A DNA stretch of 64,000 bases from positions 1,625,501 to 1,689,500 of the forward strand of contig NZ_CP066783.1 of assembly GCF_019186805.1 (NCBI RefSeq). The letters run 5' to 3'. Both the position numbers and the translations under genes were made by a program. Positions 29,607 to 38,033 of this stretch are shown here, piece after piece; position 1 is the stretch's first letter, and the number at the start of each line of letters is the position of its first letter. The DNA is from Comamonas fluminis (lineage in GTDB: Bacteria; Pseudomonadota; Gammaproteobacteria; Burkholderiales; Burkholderiaceae_C). The notes under the pieces were generated by a model. That model searched no databases, was not told the origin of the DNA, and was given only the letters and a program-made list of their open reading frames with translations.

Positions 29607-29795
29607 GGCTGCTACCCAGCCTTTTTCAGCTTTTATCATCGCAAAGGTTGCTTGATTTACTAAGATGTATTTTTGAAACAAATGCTCTGAATTTTCTGTG
29701 GCTCCAGACTCGATTATTTCGTGAAACTCATCTGAATTTATCGTTATTCTTACAGAAAGACGAAAAATAATAATGAATTTTATGAAGAAATATGC
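29601..29795 (-). pseudogene. Small open frame without a normal start
   Basis: On the minus strand the frame ending at 29601 reads FRLSVRITINSDEFHEII, then EHLFQKYILVNQATFAMI, KAEKGWVAAK and stop. The composition looks like real protein, and the stop abuts a terminator that works on this strand. No ATG, GTG or TTG lies in frame upstream before a stop near 29815. It may be the 3' remnant of a truncated gene, or it may use a rare start. Function unknown. Confidence 0.3.
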
Positions 29796-29836
29796 AACCC
29801 GAGGGTCGCATATTTAAATTAGAAACAGTAACTTGA

Positions 29837-31204
29837 TTACTTTGTAAAACCCATAATCACATACCCATAAGAATCGCGGGGGTTTGTTGCTGTGGATACT
29901 AAGAAGTATGCGTAAGTTGTCTTTCCATTGATGACCGACTTGAATGCTTTGACCTTGATGTTGGCTGCTGGATTTTCTGCTTCTGATTGTATGACGCCAG
30001 TATCGCTGAAAGATTTTGCGACGCCATTGATTTCTACATGCGGAATTGGATCTGTACCAAATGGGGTGTATACCAAGGTGTCGTCAGCGGTGAAATGCGT
30101 TGTTCCAGTATTCTGGCAATATTCATATTCATGAAAAGTCTTACCAATCAACTCTTTACTGTCTGTTACTGGAATCCAGCCGTCAGAGATATATGCATAA
30201 TGGGACATGAGTGATTCATTTTGGCAAAAAATCCCAAGTTGATTGCCCAGAAAACTCACTACTCCATTGTGTTCATACTCGCCAAACTTGGTCACATTGC
30301 CTTCGGCATTCATCATGATCTTGGAAACAAGAAGTCCTCGTTTGGGGTCTGGAATGGACATCACATAATCGCCACCAGTAGTGAGTGCACCACCCGCGCG
30401 GAAAGTTAGCATGTTCGGTGTGGTAAAGACCGTGCCCGCAAATGCTCCTTGGGTCAGAGGCTTGTCTGTGGAGGTGCTGTCCGCCGCTTCAGTTTGTGTG
30501 AGACCAATAGAAGTCAGGGCTGCACCATAGCTTTCCAACAGATCATCGGCAGCATCTCCCTTTTTGGCTGTGAAGGTGCTCGTCACTGGGTTGAAGCCAT
30601 CAGGAAGAGCAGGCTTGCCAGGTAGGGTGTCCAAGGTTTGTGTCAGCTTGTTTTGCGCGTTGGTCAAAGCATCTGCAGAAATCTTGTTACTCAAATCGTT
30701 GCTTGTTGCTGTGTCATACCAAGCATTGGGCTTGCTGCCACTCATAATCGCGACCATCAAATCGGTCAACGGTGTGATATTGGCATTTCCTGCGCTGGCA
30801 ATGACAGAGTGCAAAGTAGAGGTGCTTGGCAGGCCATTAGCTTGGCCGCCGGTGACGCGAATCACGCAAGGGTAGTCATTGCTCTTGAGAGTAGCTTTCC
30901 ACAAACCTTCGGTATTTGTCGTTGTTGTCGTTGTAGTACCCGACGCGCACTTGAGTTCAACAGTTCCACCCACAATAGGAGAGCCCACGGCTGCGACACC
31001 ACCTGCGGTCGTTGATACAGGCGTAGGATTTTCAGAATTGCCTGATCCACCATTGCCTGGATTGGTGGGGGTGGTTGGATTTGTTGGGGTGGTTGGGTTG
31101 CTTGGATTGGTTCCATCTCCTCCACCGCCGCATGCGGCCAGCAGTGCAACCATGACGGCGCTCAATGCCATTTGAGCGATTCCCTTGTTCGATATTTTCT
31201 TCAT
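29837..31204 (-). CDS. Putative lipoprotein with Thr/Pro/Asn repeats
   Basis: This 455-aa protein has a lipoprotein signal ending in the lipobox LLAAC followed by GGGGDG. A short linker of repeated NPTTPTNP units follows. The remaining mature region resembles secreted beta-rich proteins (GSPIVGGTVELKCASGTTTT, carboxypeptidase-regulatory-like). Start 31204 is chosen because the signal peptide begins there and GAGGG lies about 5 nt upstream; the frame extends 22 residues further without a signal. The large mature domain is not recognised. A surface-exposed cargo of the island is likely; a link to the neighbouring defence genes is not evident. Confidence 0.75.
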   Translation of the reverse strand: MKKISNKGIAQMALSAVMVALLAACGGGGDGTNPSNPTTPTNPTTPTNPGNGGSGNSENPTPVSTTAGGVAAVGSPIVGGTVELKCASGTTTTTTTNTEGLWKATLKSNDYPCVIRVTGGQANGLPSTSTLHSVIASAGNANITPLTDLMVAIMSGSKPNAWYDTATSNDLSNKISADALTNAQNKLTQTLDTLPGKPALPDGFNPVTSTFTAKKGDAADDLLESYGAALTSIGLTQTEAADSTSTDKPLTQGAFAGTVFTTPNMLTFRAGGALTTGGDYVMSIPDPKRGLLVSKIMMNAEGNVTKFGEYEHNGVVSFLGNQLGIFCQNESLMSHYAYISDGWIPVTDSKELIGKTFHEYEYCQNTGTTHFTADDTLVYTPFGTDPIPHVEINGVAKSFSDTGVIQSEAENPAANIKVKAFKSVINGKTTYAYFLVSTATNPRDSYGYVIMGFTK

Positions 31205-31368
31205 TGGTTCCCTCATCGATGATTTATTGAATGTGAATACCCACTTGAGTAGTCTTTTCTTTGCATGCAAAAATGGATGCCTTTTAGCTGCATCCAGTCT
31301 TGATAGTATTAGTTTACGGTTAGTAACTAATAGATACTTGAATGAATTTTTGGTGGTTGAAATTTTTA

Positions 31369-31713
31369 TTAATTGGGATGCTTTCCTTGTTGGATGTGTA
31401 CTTGGGCGCGTTTTGAAAAATTCCGGAATTGAATGACTTGGCCATGTGACTGTTGATGCGAAAAATAGTCATCCAAAGCTGCAAAGAATTCCGAAGGCTT
31501 GAGTTGAAGAGCGGTGATGATGATTTCCATATTGGCCAGAGTGATGTTTCTTTCACCCCGCTCCACCCCGCCCATGTAGCTGCGGTCTAGACCACAGTAG
31601 TACGCAAAGCTCTCTTGAGAAAATCCTCGTGTTTTTCGAAACTCCCGCACCATCTGGCCAAAGGCCACAAGGACGGGCAATCTCGTTGCATTGGTGGAGG
31701 GGTGCTGTTCCAT
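31369..31713 (-). CDS. Xre family transcriptional regulator
   Basis: This 114-aa protein has a Cro/C1-type HTH at residues about 20-75 (VREFRKTRGFSQESFAYYCG, then DRSYMGGVERGERNITLANM). The C-terminal 40 residues are short and polar. It sits at the downstream end of the minus-strand block 31369-35772, which carries recombination and plasmid-like genes. It may control that block, or the lipoprotein gene behind it. The AT-rich coding end suggests acquisition from outside. Confidence 0.85.
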   Translation of the reverse strand: MEQHPSTNATRLPVLVAFGQMVREFRKTRGFSQESFAYYCGLDRSYMGGVERGERNITLANMEIIITALQLKPSEFFAALDDYFSHQQSHGQVIQFRNFSKRAQVHIQQGKHPN

Positions 31714-31807
31714 GGGGCGCTATCGTTGCTGTAAGCCCGGTGAATAGCCACAGACAAAAAGTCCACGGCTTTTGCAGACACCGGGCCGAAGCTCACGGTC
31801 TCAAGGT

Positions 31808-33061
31808 TCACGGTCTTTGCATATACGGGCTATGCGTACCATTACCGCGTCTGGCATTTGCGGATGTCATCGGCGGGCGAAGTAGGGCCGCTTGGTTCGG
31901 CCTCGTAGACATCACCTGCATGTCCTCTTGCAAGTCCGAATCGACGGTGTCACCGTTAATCGGCGCAAGCTGTCCTGGAACAAGCAGTGGATCAGTTTCT
32001 TCTGGATAGAACTCCTCCACGATATCGGCCGCTTCATCAGGCGAGTCTTCAAAGCTGCCGTTTGCATATCCCAGGCGTGCAGCAGCATCCAAAGCCGTTT
32101 GATCAAACCCAGCCGCTTGGCGTTGGGCCGTGAGTTCTTGAGCTTGTGCAATGGCTGCATTCAAAGACAAGCCACTGCGTACGATCAGGTCGGCATAGTA
32201 GATGGCAGAGCGATGCGATTGCGTGGTGGATTTGCCGCGTAGCTTGAGCTCTAGCGGCATGGACGCTAAATGCCCACCAGACACTGCCGCAAAGTACTGC
32301 AGCCTGGCCGCCAACGTTCGGATGCTGTTGAATCCCGTTGTTCGAAACACAAAGCTGCCCAGTTCATCGCTGTCACCGATGACTAGATTCAAGCGCCCAT
32401 AGGGCTTGCAACCGTCCTTGCCAAACATGCAGGTATCAGGCCCAGGGCAAGGCATGGACTCCAACCCTTTGCTTGTCACACGTTTGCAGTTTTCTCCATC
32501 GCCCACACAGACTGGACGTGCTGTGCTGCGATCAAACAAGGTGTAGTTGGCTCGCAGATTCAGATCGGGGTCATTGAACAGCACACGAACCGGAATACTG
32601 CGCAGTTTGCGCCGTACAAATGCCGAAGATGAGGAGGACAAGGGCGGTGAAGCCGATGGTGCACTTGGCGAAGGTTCAACAGACTGATCTTCATTCGAAG
32701 TTGCAGCCGAGCTCTCTTGCAGTCCCATTTTTTCTTTGAGTGAACGCTTGCCATTACGAGCTGGTCTTACCGTTGCATCTGCTTGGACTTCAGTGGTTGA
32801 AGTCGTAATGTTGTGCCCATCTTCAGCACCATCAGACAAGGAAGGCGGCATGCCTTCCTTTATGCCGCTTTGCTGCGTGTCTGCAACTCGGCGCAGAGCT
32901 TCATCCAATGGATGCAAGATCCATTGGCCCCGTGACTGCACTTGCGTGGTAATCGTGAATTCATCATCCTTCTCGGGCAGGCGCTTGCCATTGCGCTCGA
33001 CCACCTTGCCGATGGCAATCCGGCCAATCACCGGGGGCGTAATCATCAAACCTTTGATCAT
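31808..33061 (-). CDS. Recombination directionality factor-like protein
   Basis: This 417-aa protein starts MIKGLMITPPVIGRIAIGKV and contains PVRVLFNDPDLNLRANYTLF, CPGPDTCMFGKDGCKPYGRL and FVFRTTGFNSIRTLAARLQY. This pattern resembles the phiC31 gp3-like directionality factor family (often labelled 'hydrolase or metal-binding protein' in integrative elements). Four cysteines (VCVGDGENCKRV, CPGPDTC, DGCKP) suggest metal binding. A disordered Ser/Pro segment near residue 100-150 links N-terminal and core regions. GGAG 6 nt upstream supports the 33061 start. gp3-type factors serve serine integrases, while this island has a tyrosine recombinase, so the true role is open. Confidence 0.6.
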   Translation of the reverse strand: MIKGLMITPPVIGRIAIGKVVERNGKRLPEKDDEFTITTQVQSRGQWILHPLDEALRRVADTQQSGIKEGMPPSLSDGAEDGHNITTSTTEVQADATVRPARNGKRSLKEKMGLQESSAATSNEDQSVEPSPSAPSASPPLSSSSSAFVRRKLRSIPVRVLFNDPDLNLRANYTLFDRSTARPVCVGDGENCKRVTSKGLESMPCPGPDTCMFGKDGCKPYGRLNLVIGDSDELGSFVFRTTGFNSIRTLAARLQYFAAVSGGHLASMPLELKLRGKSTTQSHRSAIYYADLIVRSGLSLNAAIAQAQELTAQRQAAGFDQTALDAAARLGYANGSFEDSPDEAADIVEEFYPEETDPLLVPGQLAPINGDTVDSDLQEDMQVMSTRPNQAALLRPPMTSANARRGNGTHSPYMQRP

Positions 33062-33148
33062 GTTGATCTCCAAAAAACAAAGCCCTCCAGGGCTAAACCA
33101 AGGAGGGCAGGGGGTGGGTTAAAACGTGGTCTTGTGTCCCAAGCCGTT

Positions 33149-34207
33149 TCATTGCTCAGGCTCATACACACAGAAGCGCCGTGAGCCGGGTTTGGGGCTC
33201 ATAAAGCGCTTGGCCAGCGTTGGATGTGCTTGGACAAACTCACTTGTGTTGAAAGCTTGCCCATCTTGGCTGCGCTTCCAAGTGACAGAGCCACCGCAGG
33301 CAAAAAGGGCCTTGCTGGCTTCACCCATGTGCATCTGAATGCGTTGACGTAGACGGGCTTCACGCTTTTGCACGGTATCCAGGTCCGTGCGGACTTGCAG
33401 CAACTCCTCAAACGTAGCGTTGAGCTCCTCGTCTTCGCTGAGATCCACCTGCTCATCGGCACTTTTCGGATATAGGCAGCGCAAGGCCTTATCGCTGCTG
33501 TCTGAGCCATCACCGGCAGGTGCAATGCCTTGCTGGACCAGGTCCCAGAACTGCTTCTCCAAAGCGATCAGACGAGCGATCAAGGCTTCATCTCGCTCAA
33601 TCCGAAACACACGCAGTTCCTGACCACCGATCAGTACCGCTACGTCAGCAGCAAAATGGCCAGTCACGGCCAACTGATGCATCACCTGCAGTTGAACGTA
33701 CTCGGGAACACCGTCACGCCATAGACGAGCGCCATGAATGCCAGCCGTCTTGCATTCCAGAATCTGAACATCTGGAGCACCAACAACTTCCCGGTCGACA
33801 TTCGCAAGCATCCAGGGATGCTCGGGGTGCTGTAGAACCGCATTCACTCGGCGCACCTTATTACCTTTGCGCTTGGTGTAATGGGCTGCCACGATAGGTT
33901 CAAGCATCGTTCCCCAGAACATAGGGCTGGTGTCATCGTTGGGATCGACGGTTGGCAGCAGGTCTGCCTTGCCCGTCTTTTGCATCCACAACTCCAGCTG
34001 TGACTGGTAGGGGTTCAGGCCAATGGCCGCAGCAGCATCTGAGCTGCCAATGCCAGTACGGCGAACCTCTAGCCAATCATCACGCTCTAGATTCTTGGTG
34101 GACACCAGCCGCAAAGCAGCACCCTTGCGAGGAGGTGTATGTGGAGTGTTGTGAGCAATAGAAGATCCATCATTCAGATTGCCCAGATCGCGAATATGAA
34201 CAGACAT
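33149..34207 (-). CDS. YqaJ-like viral recombinase/exonuclease
   Basis: This 352-aa lambda-exonuclease-type nuclease carries RRTGIGSSDAAAAIGLNPYQ, then MFWGTMLEPIVAAHY, MLANVDREV, and the catalytic ILECKTAG (ExK). YVQLQVMHQLAVTG follows. These are the YqaJ (PD-(D/E)xK) motifs in order. Such exonucleases generate single strands for phage-type annealing recombination. No single-strand annealing protein was recognised next to it. AGGAG 6 nt before ATG 34207 decides the start; the longer open frame lacks one. Confidence 0.88.
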   Translation of the reverse strand: MSVHIRDLGNLNDGSSIAHNTPHTPPRKGAALRLVSTKNLERDDWLEVRRTGIGSSDAAAAIGLNPYQSQLELWMQKTGKADLLPTVDPNDDTSPMFWGTMLEPIVAAHYTKRKGNKVRRVNAVLQHPEHPWMLANVDREVVGAPDVQILECKTAGIHGARLWRDGVPEYVQLQVMHQLAVTGHFAADVAVLIGGQELRVFRIERDEALIARLIALEKQFWDLVQQGIAPAGDGSDSSDKALRCLYPKSADEQVDLSEDEELNATFEELLQVRTDLDTVQKREARLRQRIQMHMGEASKALFACGGSVTWKRSQDGQAFNTSEFVQAHPTLAKRFMSPKPGSRRFCVYEPEQ

Positions 34208-34358
34208 CAAAATCTCCTGGCCCGCAAATTGCAGGCATAAAAAAGCCACCTCAAAAGGTGGCTTCATGGGGTGGAAAACATAGAAAGTAAAAACCGTGTG
34301 ATGCGTCCCAACACGGACAACAAGGTCTGCAGTTAGTCATCGTCATCGCATCAACCTA

Positions 34359-35342
34359 TCAGGCCACCAACTGCAGTGCATGATCGAGTGCTCGTTGCTT
34401 GATCACAGCCCCTTGACCAAACCAGGCACTGTCCAGACGGTTGTCCTGGCTGCGGGCTTGCTTTTCATGGTCAATGAACTCGGTCACAGAACACAGAAGA
34501 CCCCAGGCCGTGTCCTTGGCTGCATGCATCTCTGCACCACGGCCATGGCCCTCATAGAGCATTTGCACCTTCTTGAGGGCTCGCTCATTGGTCAGGCCCA
34601 CAGACATATCTGAATGGGCATCTGTATTGCAGATCACTTTGAGGAAATAATTCATCGCCTCGTGGGTCTTGACCTTGCGCTCCGCCAGCGTCTTCATGCG
34701 GTACATAAAACTGTCCCACTGACCAACTGCCACGCCCAACTGGCGCTTGACCGCCTGGGCATCGAAAGCCGTACTGTGAGGCACCTTAACGGCCCCTACG
34801 CCATCGCGCAGAGCAATCGTCAATGTGTTGTTGCAGACCACCCGTACAGTCGTTGGCATTGCTACCGTGGCCAGCGTCCCATCACAGGACGTAGCCAACA
34901 GCAAATAGCCATTGACCACATCATTGCCCTTGAGCGCAGTCGACTTGCCGGTACGGGCCAAGGCCCAGAATTTGCGTCCGGCCTTGAGCACTCCCGCAGT
35001 TTCCAACTCATAGCCGGCCACTTCTGTCAGGTCACGGTAGAACTCCAGAACCTCACGAGGCTGGACTACCTGGTAGCGACTGCCCACAACAGATAAGGGT
35101 ACTTGCGTGTCACTGCGATAAAGCACCTTCTGATCAGTGAACTCCTTGGGTTCACCGTAGAGACCTGAAAGCCCAGAGTCGGCATCGGCTGCCAGATAAC
35201 GCACAGGCGTCTCCTGAATACGCCAATCCATGCCTGCGGCTTGCGCCCAGATATCAATGCTCTGCTTGGCGGGTAGGGCATGACCGAGTTCATGCCAAGG
35301 GGTTTGGCCGGTATAGGCCATTGTTTCTACGAGATGAGACAT
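34359..35342 (-). CDS. DUF932 domain protein
   Basis: This 327-aa protein is a phage/plasmid-type DUF932 member: TPWHELGHALPAKQSIDIWA, YRSDTQVPLSVVGSRYQVVQ, KFWALARTGKSTAL and VRVVCNNTLTIAL are family-typical stretches. AAAGGAG upstream of 35342 gives a strong start. DUF932 genes are common in plasmids and integrative elements next to YqaJ exonucleases. The molecular function is unknown to me. It is probably co-transcribed with the neighbouring minus-strand genes. Confidence 0.85.
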   Translation of the reverse strand: MSHLVETMAYTGQTPWHELGHALPAKQSIDIWAQAAGMDWRIQETPVRYLAADADSGLSGLYGEPKEFTDQKVLYRSDTQVPLSVVGSRYQVVQPREVLEFYRDLTEVAGYELETAGVLKAGRKFWALARTGKSTALKGNDVVNGYLLLATSCDGTLATVAMPTTVRVVCNNTLTIALRDGVGAVKVPHSTAFDAQAVKRQLGVAVGQWDSFMYRMKTLAERKVKTHEAMNYFLKVICNTDAHSDMSVGLTNERALKKVQMLYEGHGRGAEMHAAKDTAWGLLCSVTEFIDHEKQARSQDNRLDSAWFGQGAVIKQRALDHALQLVA

Positions 35343-35412
35343 ACATGCTCCTTTGTATTGAATGAGACTTATTCAATGAATTAGTGCCAGGTCTAGATAA
35401 CAGTCAGAGTGC

Positions 35413-35772
35413 TCAGAGAGGATTGCCAAGTGAATGAGAGAAGGTGTGATTGCAGCTCAAACACTTGAAGTCATTAAGAACATGAGCATCAAAGGTTTCG
35501 CCAACTGCAGAGCCGACCTCGCAGCCAATCGAGCAACCCACCAAGCCACCAAGAACGGCACCTGCAGCACCACCAATGGATGCGCCAGCAGGCCCAAGCA
35601 GCGCACCAGCGATACCGCCGAGTTGAGCGCCACGTAACGCGCCGGAGAACCCGCCAGCGGCTCCGGCAATTGAGCCCAAGAATCCACCTGCTTTGCGACC
35701 CCAACATCGTTGAATGACTTTGAGACTGCCGCAGATAGGGCATGGGCAAGGGTGAGGGGGGAAGGTGTTCAT
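35413..35772 (-). CDS. Zinc-ribbon protein split by a glycine-zipper segment
   Basis: This 119-aa protein has a CPCPICGSLKV half-site at residues about 8-18 and CLSCNHTFSHS at about 102-112. Between them lies a long Gly/Ala segment (GGFLGSIAGAAGGF, AQLGGIAGALLGPAGASIGG) typical of glycine-zipper membrane domains. The two CxxC pairs could form one zinc ribbon brought together by a hairpin membrane insertion. ATG 35772 has GGAG 9 nt upstream. Function unknown; a membrane-associated role is inferred. Confidence 0.65.
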   Translation of the reverse strand: MNTFPPHPCPCPICGSLKVIQRCWGRKAGGFLGSIAGAAGGFSGALRGAQLGGIAGALLGPAGASIGGAAGAVLGGLVGCSIGCEVGSAVGETFDAHVLNDFKCLSCNHTFSHSLGNPL

Positions 35773-36037
35773 CAAAAGTGCTCCGATCGTTGAAATACCG
35801 CCTACACCTCAATGCTTGTCAGCAAGGGATTGAGGTGTCGGCGGGAGCGCTGCAGTAGCGACTCGAAGCAGTGATATGTGGATCAAAAATATTGGATTGG
35901 AATATCTATTTTTTTAAAGTTGTGTAGTTATTACAACGAAATTTTTCTTTAGACGGGTTGCGAAAGAGGTTGAAAAGGGGTCGCGTGCCTTGCTCTTCAA
36001 CGGATCTTGCATGCGAAATTTGCAGCTTTCGGGGACA

Positions 36038-36077
36038 AAAAATTAGTGCCATTCCCCTTGGTATGGAACTAATTTTT
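36038..36077. repeat. Long hairpin upstream of AlpA/Rep genes
   Basis: AAAAATTAGT (36038-36047) and ACTAATTTTT (36068-36077) are perfect inverted copies. Inside them CCAT and ATGG also pair. The 489-bp gap 35773-36261 also holds a tandem GTTCGCAC GTTCGCAC near 36085-36101. No gene is visible in the gap. The hairpin could be an origin element, a bidirectional terminator or an operator. Confidence 0.5.
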
Positions 36078-36261
36078 CAGATTGTTCGCACGTTCGCACA
36101 GCTTCGAATCTTGCTGTGAAATAGGGTAGGAGTCACCTATCAAAGACGTAAGAGTAAGTCAATAGACCTGCTTGTCTGTCAGACCTCGCCAAGCAGCTGC
36201 CTCGTGGGTAAAGGCCCTTTTCGATTCAATCGGGGACATCGAAACAGCCAAGGAAAACCTC

Positions 36262-36666
36262 ATGAATCCGACCTCTCGCATTTCGGCAATTACTGTTGAA
36301 AGCAACTCCCTTATGTCGAATGCTGCTCAGGCAGAAGCTGTATCTCAAGATAGGCTAGTTTGCGCGAATACTTCATTCCAATTGGATTCTGGTATCGAAC
36401 ATCGGAAAGAAGAGCGGCGAGCCATATTGCACTCTACTTATCAAAGCCCCGATCTGGATTTGAAAGCCATCATACGTCTACCACAGTGCGCGAAATTGCT
36501 GGGGCTCTCCCGCTCCACTATGTATTTGCGTCTGAATCCCAAGAGCAAGTATTACGACCCGAATTTCCCGAAACCCATTCAACTTGGGATGAAGGCTGTA
36601 GGGTGGAAGTTGGCAGATGTCTATTTTTATATTGAGAGGCTGAAATATAAAGAAGCAGACCAATGA
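36262..36666 (+). CDS. AlpA-like regulator
   Basis: This 134-aa protein has a C-terminal winged-helix/HTH of the AlpA/excisionase-like type: IIRLPQCAKLLGLSRSTMYL, then PKPIQLGMKAVGWKLADVYF and YIERL. ATG 36262 has AAGGA about 7 nt upstream, so the longer TTG-started frame is not used. AlpA proteins regulate integrase or replication genes of P4-like elements. It lies ahead of two replication-like genes on the same strand, so it may turn that module on, or act as an excision cofactor. Confidence 0.8.
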   Translation: MNPTSRISAITVESNSLMSNAAQAEAVSQDRLVCANTSFQLDSGIEHRKEERRAILHSTYQSPDLDLKAIIRLPQCAKLLGLSRSTMYLRLNPKSKYYDPNFPKPIQLGMKAVGWKLADVYFYIERLKYKEADQ

Positions 36667-36816
36667 AATGGGTACTAAATTTCAAAAAAATTATATTTGA
36701 ATTCAGACTAGAAAGCACAAAATTTTTGCGCTGATCTAGAGGGTTTTGGTATTTTTGGAGAAATTTAGATATTTTAATTAATTGGGTATTTAGTAACTTA
36801 ATATAAGAGATTAATA

Positions 36817-38031
36817 ATGAGTGATGTACATGTGAACTTAAGTGTGAATGAATTCATTCGTCATGAGGGCTTCTTTAATAGAGAAGAAGAAGAAGAAACT
36901 ATTCCTGGTTTTGTAGGCGAGGTGCTTATTGACGCATGCAAAGTAATTTATGAGTTCACCGCGAGAACTCCTCATGTCTATCCATTTCCTGATGGTGATG
37001 TCGGAAATAATATTGGTTTGAGAAGTTATCAGGAATCTTTGATTACATGCGTATCTGAGATAGCGAGTCCCAATTTATTGGATGGTGATATATCAACTGA
37101 TGCATTTCATCTCGTAGCATCTCCTGAAATTACATCTATTCTGGATGTATTAAAGAGTTGGACTTTGAATAGGATACTTGTCAATGATCGACTATTCGAT
37201 ATTTTTAATAACTTTGATTTTAATACCTATCGATTGATGTCTCTTGCCCAACTGAGTACTGTGCATCAGGAGTTGAATTATCTTTCTAAAGTATTACGTC
37301 AAAGACTGATGGAGGGTGGGCACCGAGAAAAAGTGCACAGTTTCAAACGAAATTCTACTAAAAACTATAGCCAGGTAATAAAAATGGCTGAAGCTAAGTG
37401 GAAGAGATTTAGAAAAATATTATTGATGAGATTGGACTGGGGTTATAAATCTACTATTCCCGATAGGCGGGGAATTTTCTTGTCTTCGCAGGACTTTGAC
37501 CAGCGTTTCAAGGTGGTATGCGAATATCGGGATAAGCAGCTCAAGGCGCTTCGAAAAAAGTATAAAGAAGACTTGGTATTTTATGTCTGGAAGATCGAAT
37601 ACGGGCCAATCAAAGGGCTGCATATCCATTGGCTAATTGGCCTTAATGGGAGCAAGCATCAAGATCGCATCAATGTGCCCAAAGCCATTTGCCAGATGTG
37701 GGATGCCATTATTGACAACACCAATACCTACACATTTAACCTGAGTGCTCTGCAATGGCAAGAAGACCCCATCTTGCGAGTGATTGACTACTCCGATCCT
37801 TTGTTATGGCCCATTGTGGGTGGGTATGCTGAGTACCTCACGAAGGTCGACTATGTAGTGCATTTGAGAGCTCCTAAAGGGATGCGCGCATTCGGCGCCT
37901 CCAAGATTCCCAAAGTTGTCAAACGCAAAACAGGTCCTAAGAGAAGTAAACCGGAACAAGTTGTCGATCCACGTGCTGTGCGTCGTTCATTACGTGAACT
38001 GACGGAAGTGAAGGCAAACAAAGGGAATTGA
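36817..38031 (+). CDS. YagK/YfjJ (inovirus Gp2-type) replication protein
   Basis: This 404-aa protein carries FYVWKIEYGPIKGLHIHWLI, a hydrophobic-HxH strand like the metal-binding motif of rolling-circle (HUH) replication proteins. GGYAEYLTKVDYVVHLRA and KGMRAFGASKIPK are typical of the YagK/YfjJ C-terminal domain. A basic tail ends the protein (KRKTGPKRSKPEQ). The N-terminal 140 residues are AT-rich and unrecognised. Its stop is 2 nt from the next start region, so the two genes form an operon. It probably allows autonomous replication after excision; no catalytic tyrosine is assigned with certainty. Confidence 0.7.
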   Translation: MSDVHVNLSVNEFIRHEGFFNREEEEETIPGFVGEVLIDACKVIYEFTARTPHVYPFPDGDVGNNIGLRSYQESLITCVSEIASPNLLDGDISTDAFHLVASPEITSILDVLKSWTLNRILVNDRLFDIFNNFDFNTYRLMSLAQLSTVHQELNYLSKVLRQRLMEGGHREKVHSFKRNSTKNYSQVIKMAEAKWKRFRKILLMRLDWGYKSTIPDRRGIFLSSQDFDQRFKVVCEYRDKQLKALRKKYKEDLVFYVWKIEYGPIKGLHIHWLIGLNGSKHQDRINVPKAICQMWDAIIDNTNTYTFNLSALQWQEDPILRVIDYSDPLLWPIVGGYAEYLTKVDYVVHLRAPKGMRAFGASKIPKVVKRKTGPKRSKPEQVVDPRAVRRSLRELTEVKANKGN

Positions 38032-38033
38032 TT

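Noticed and set aside
36172..36261. N-terminal extension of the AlpA-like protein from a TTG
   Set aside because: ATG 36262 has a clear AAGGA site and the extension has no conserved look.
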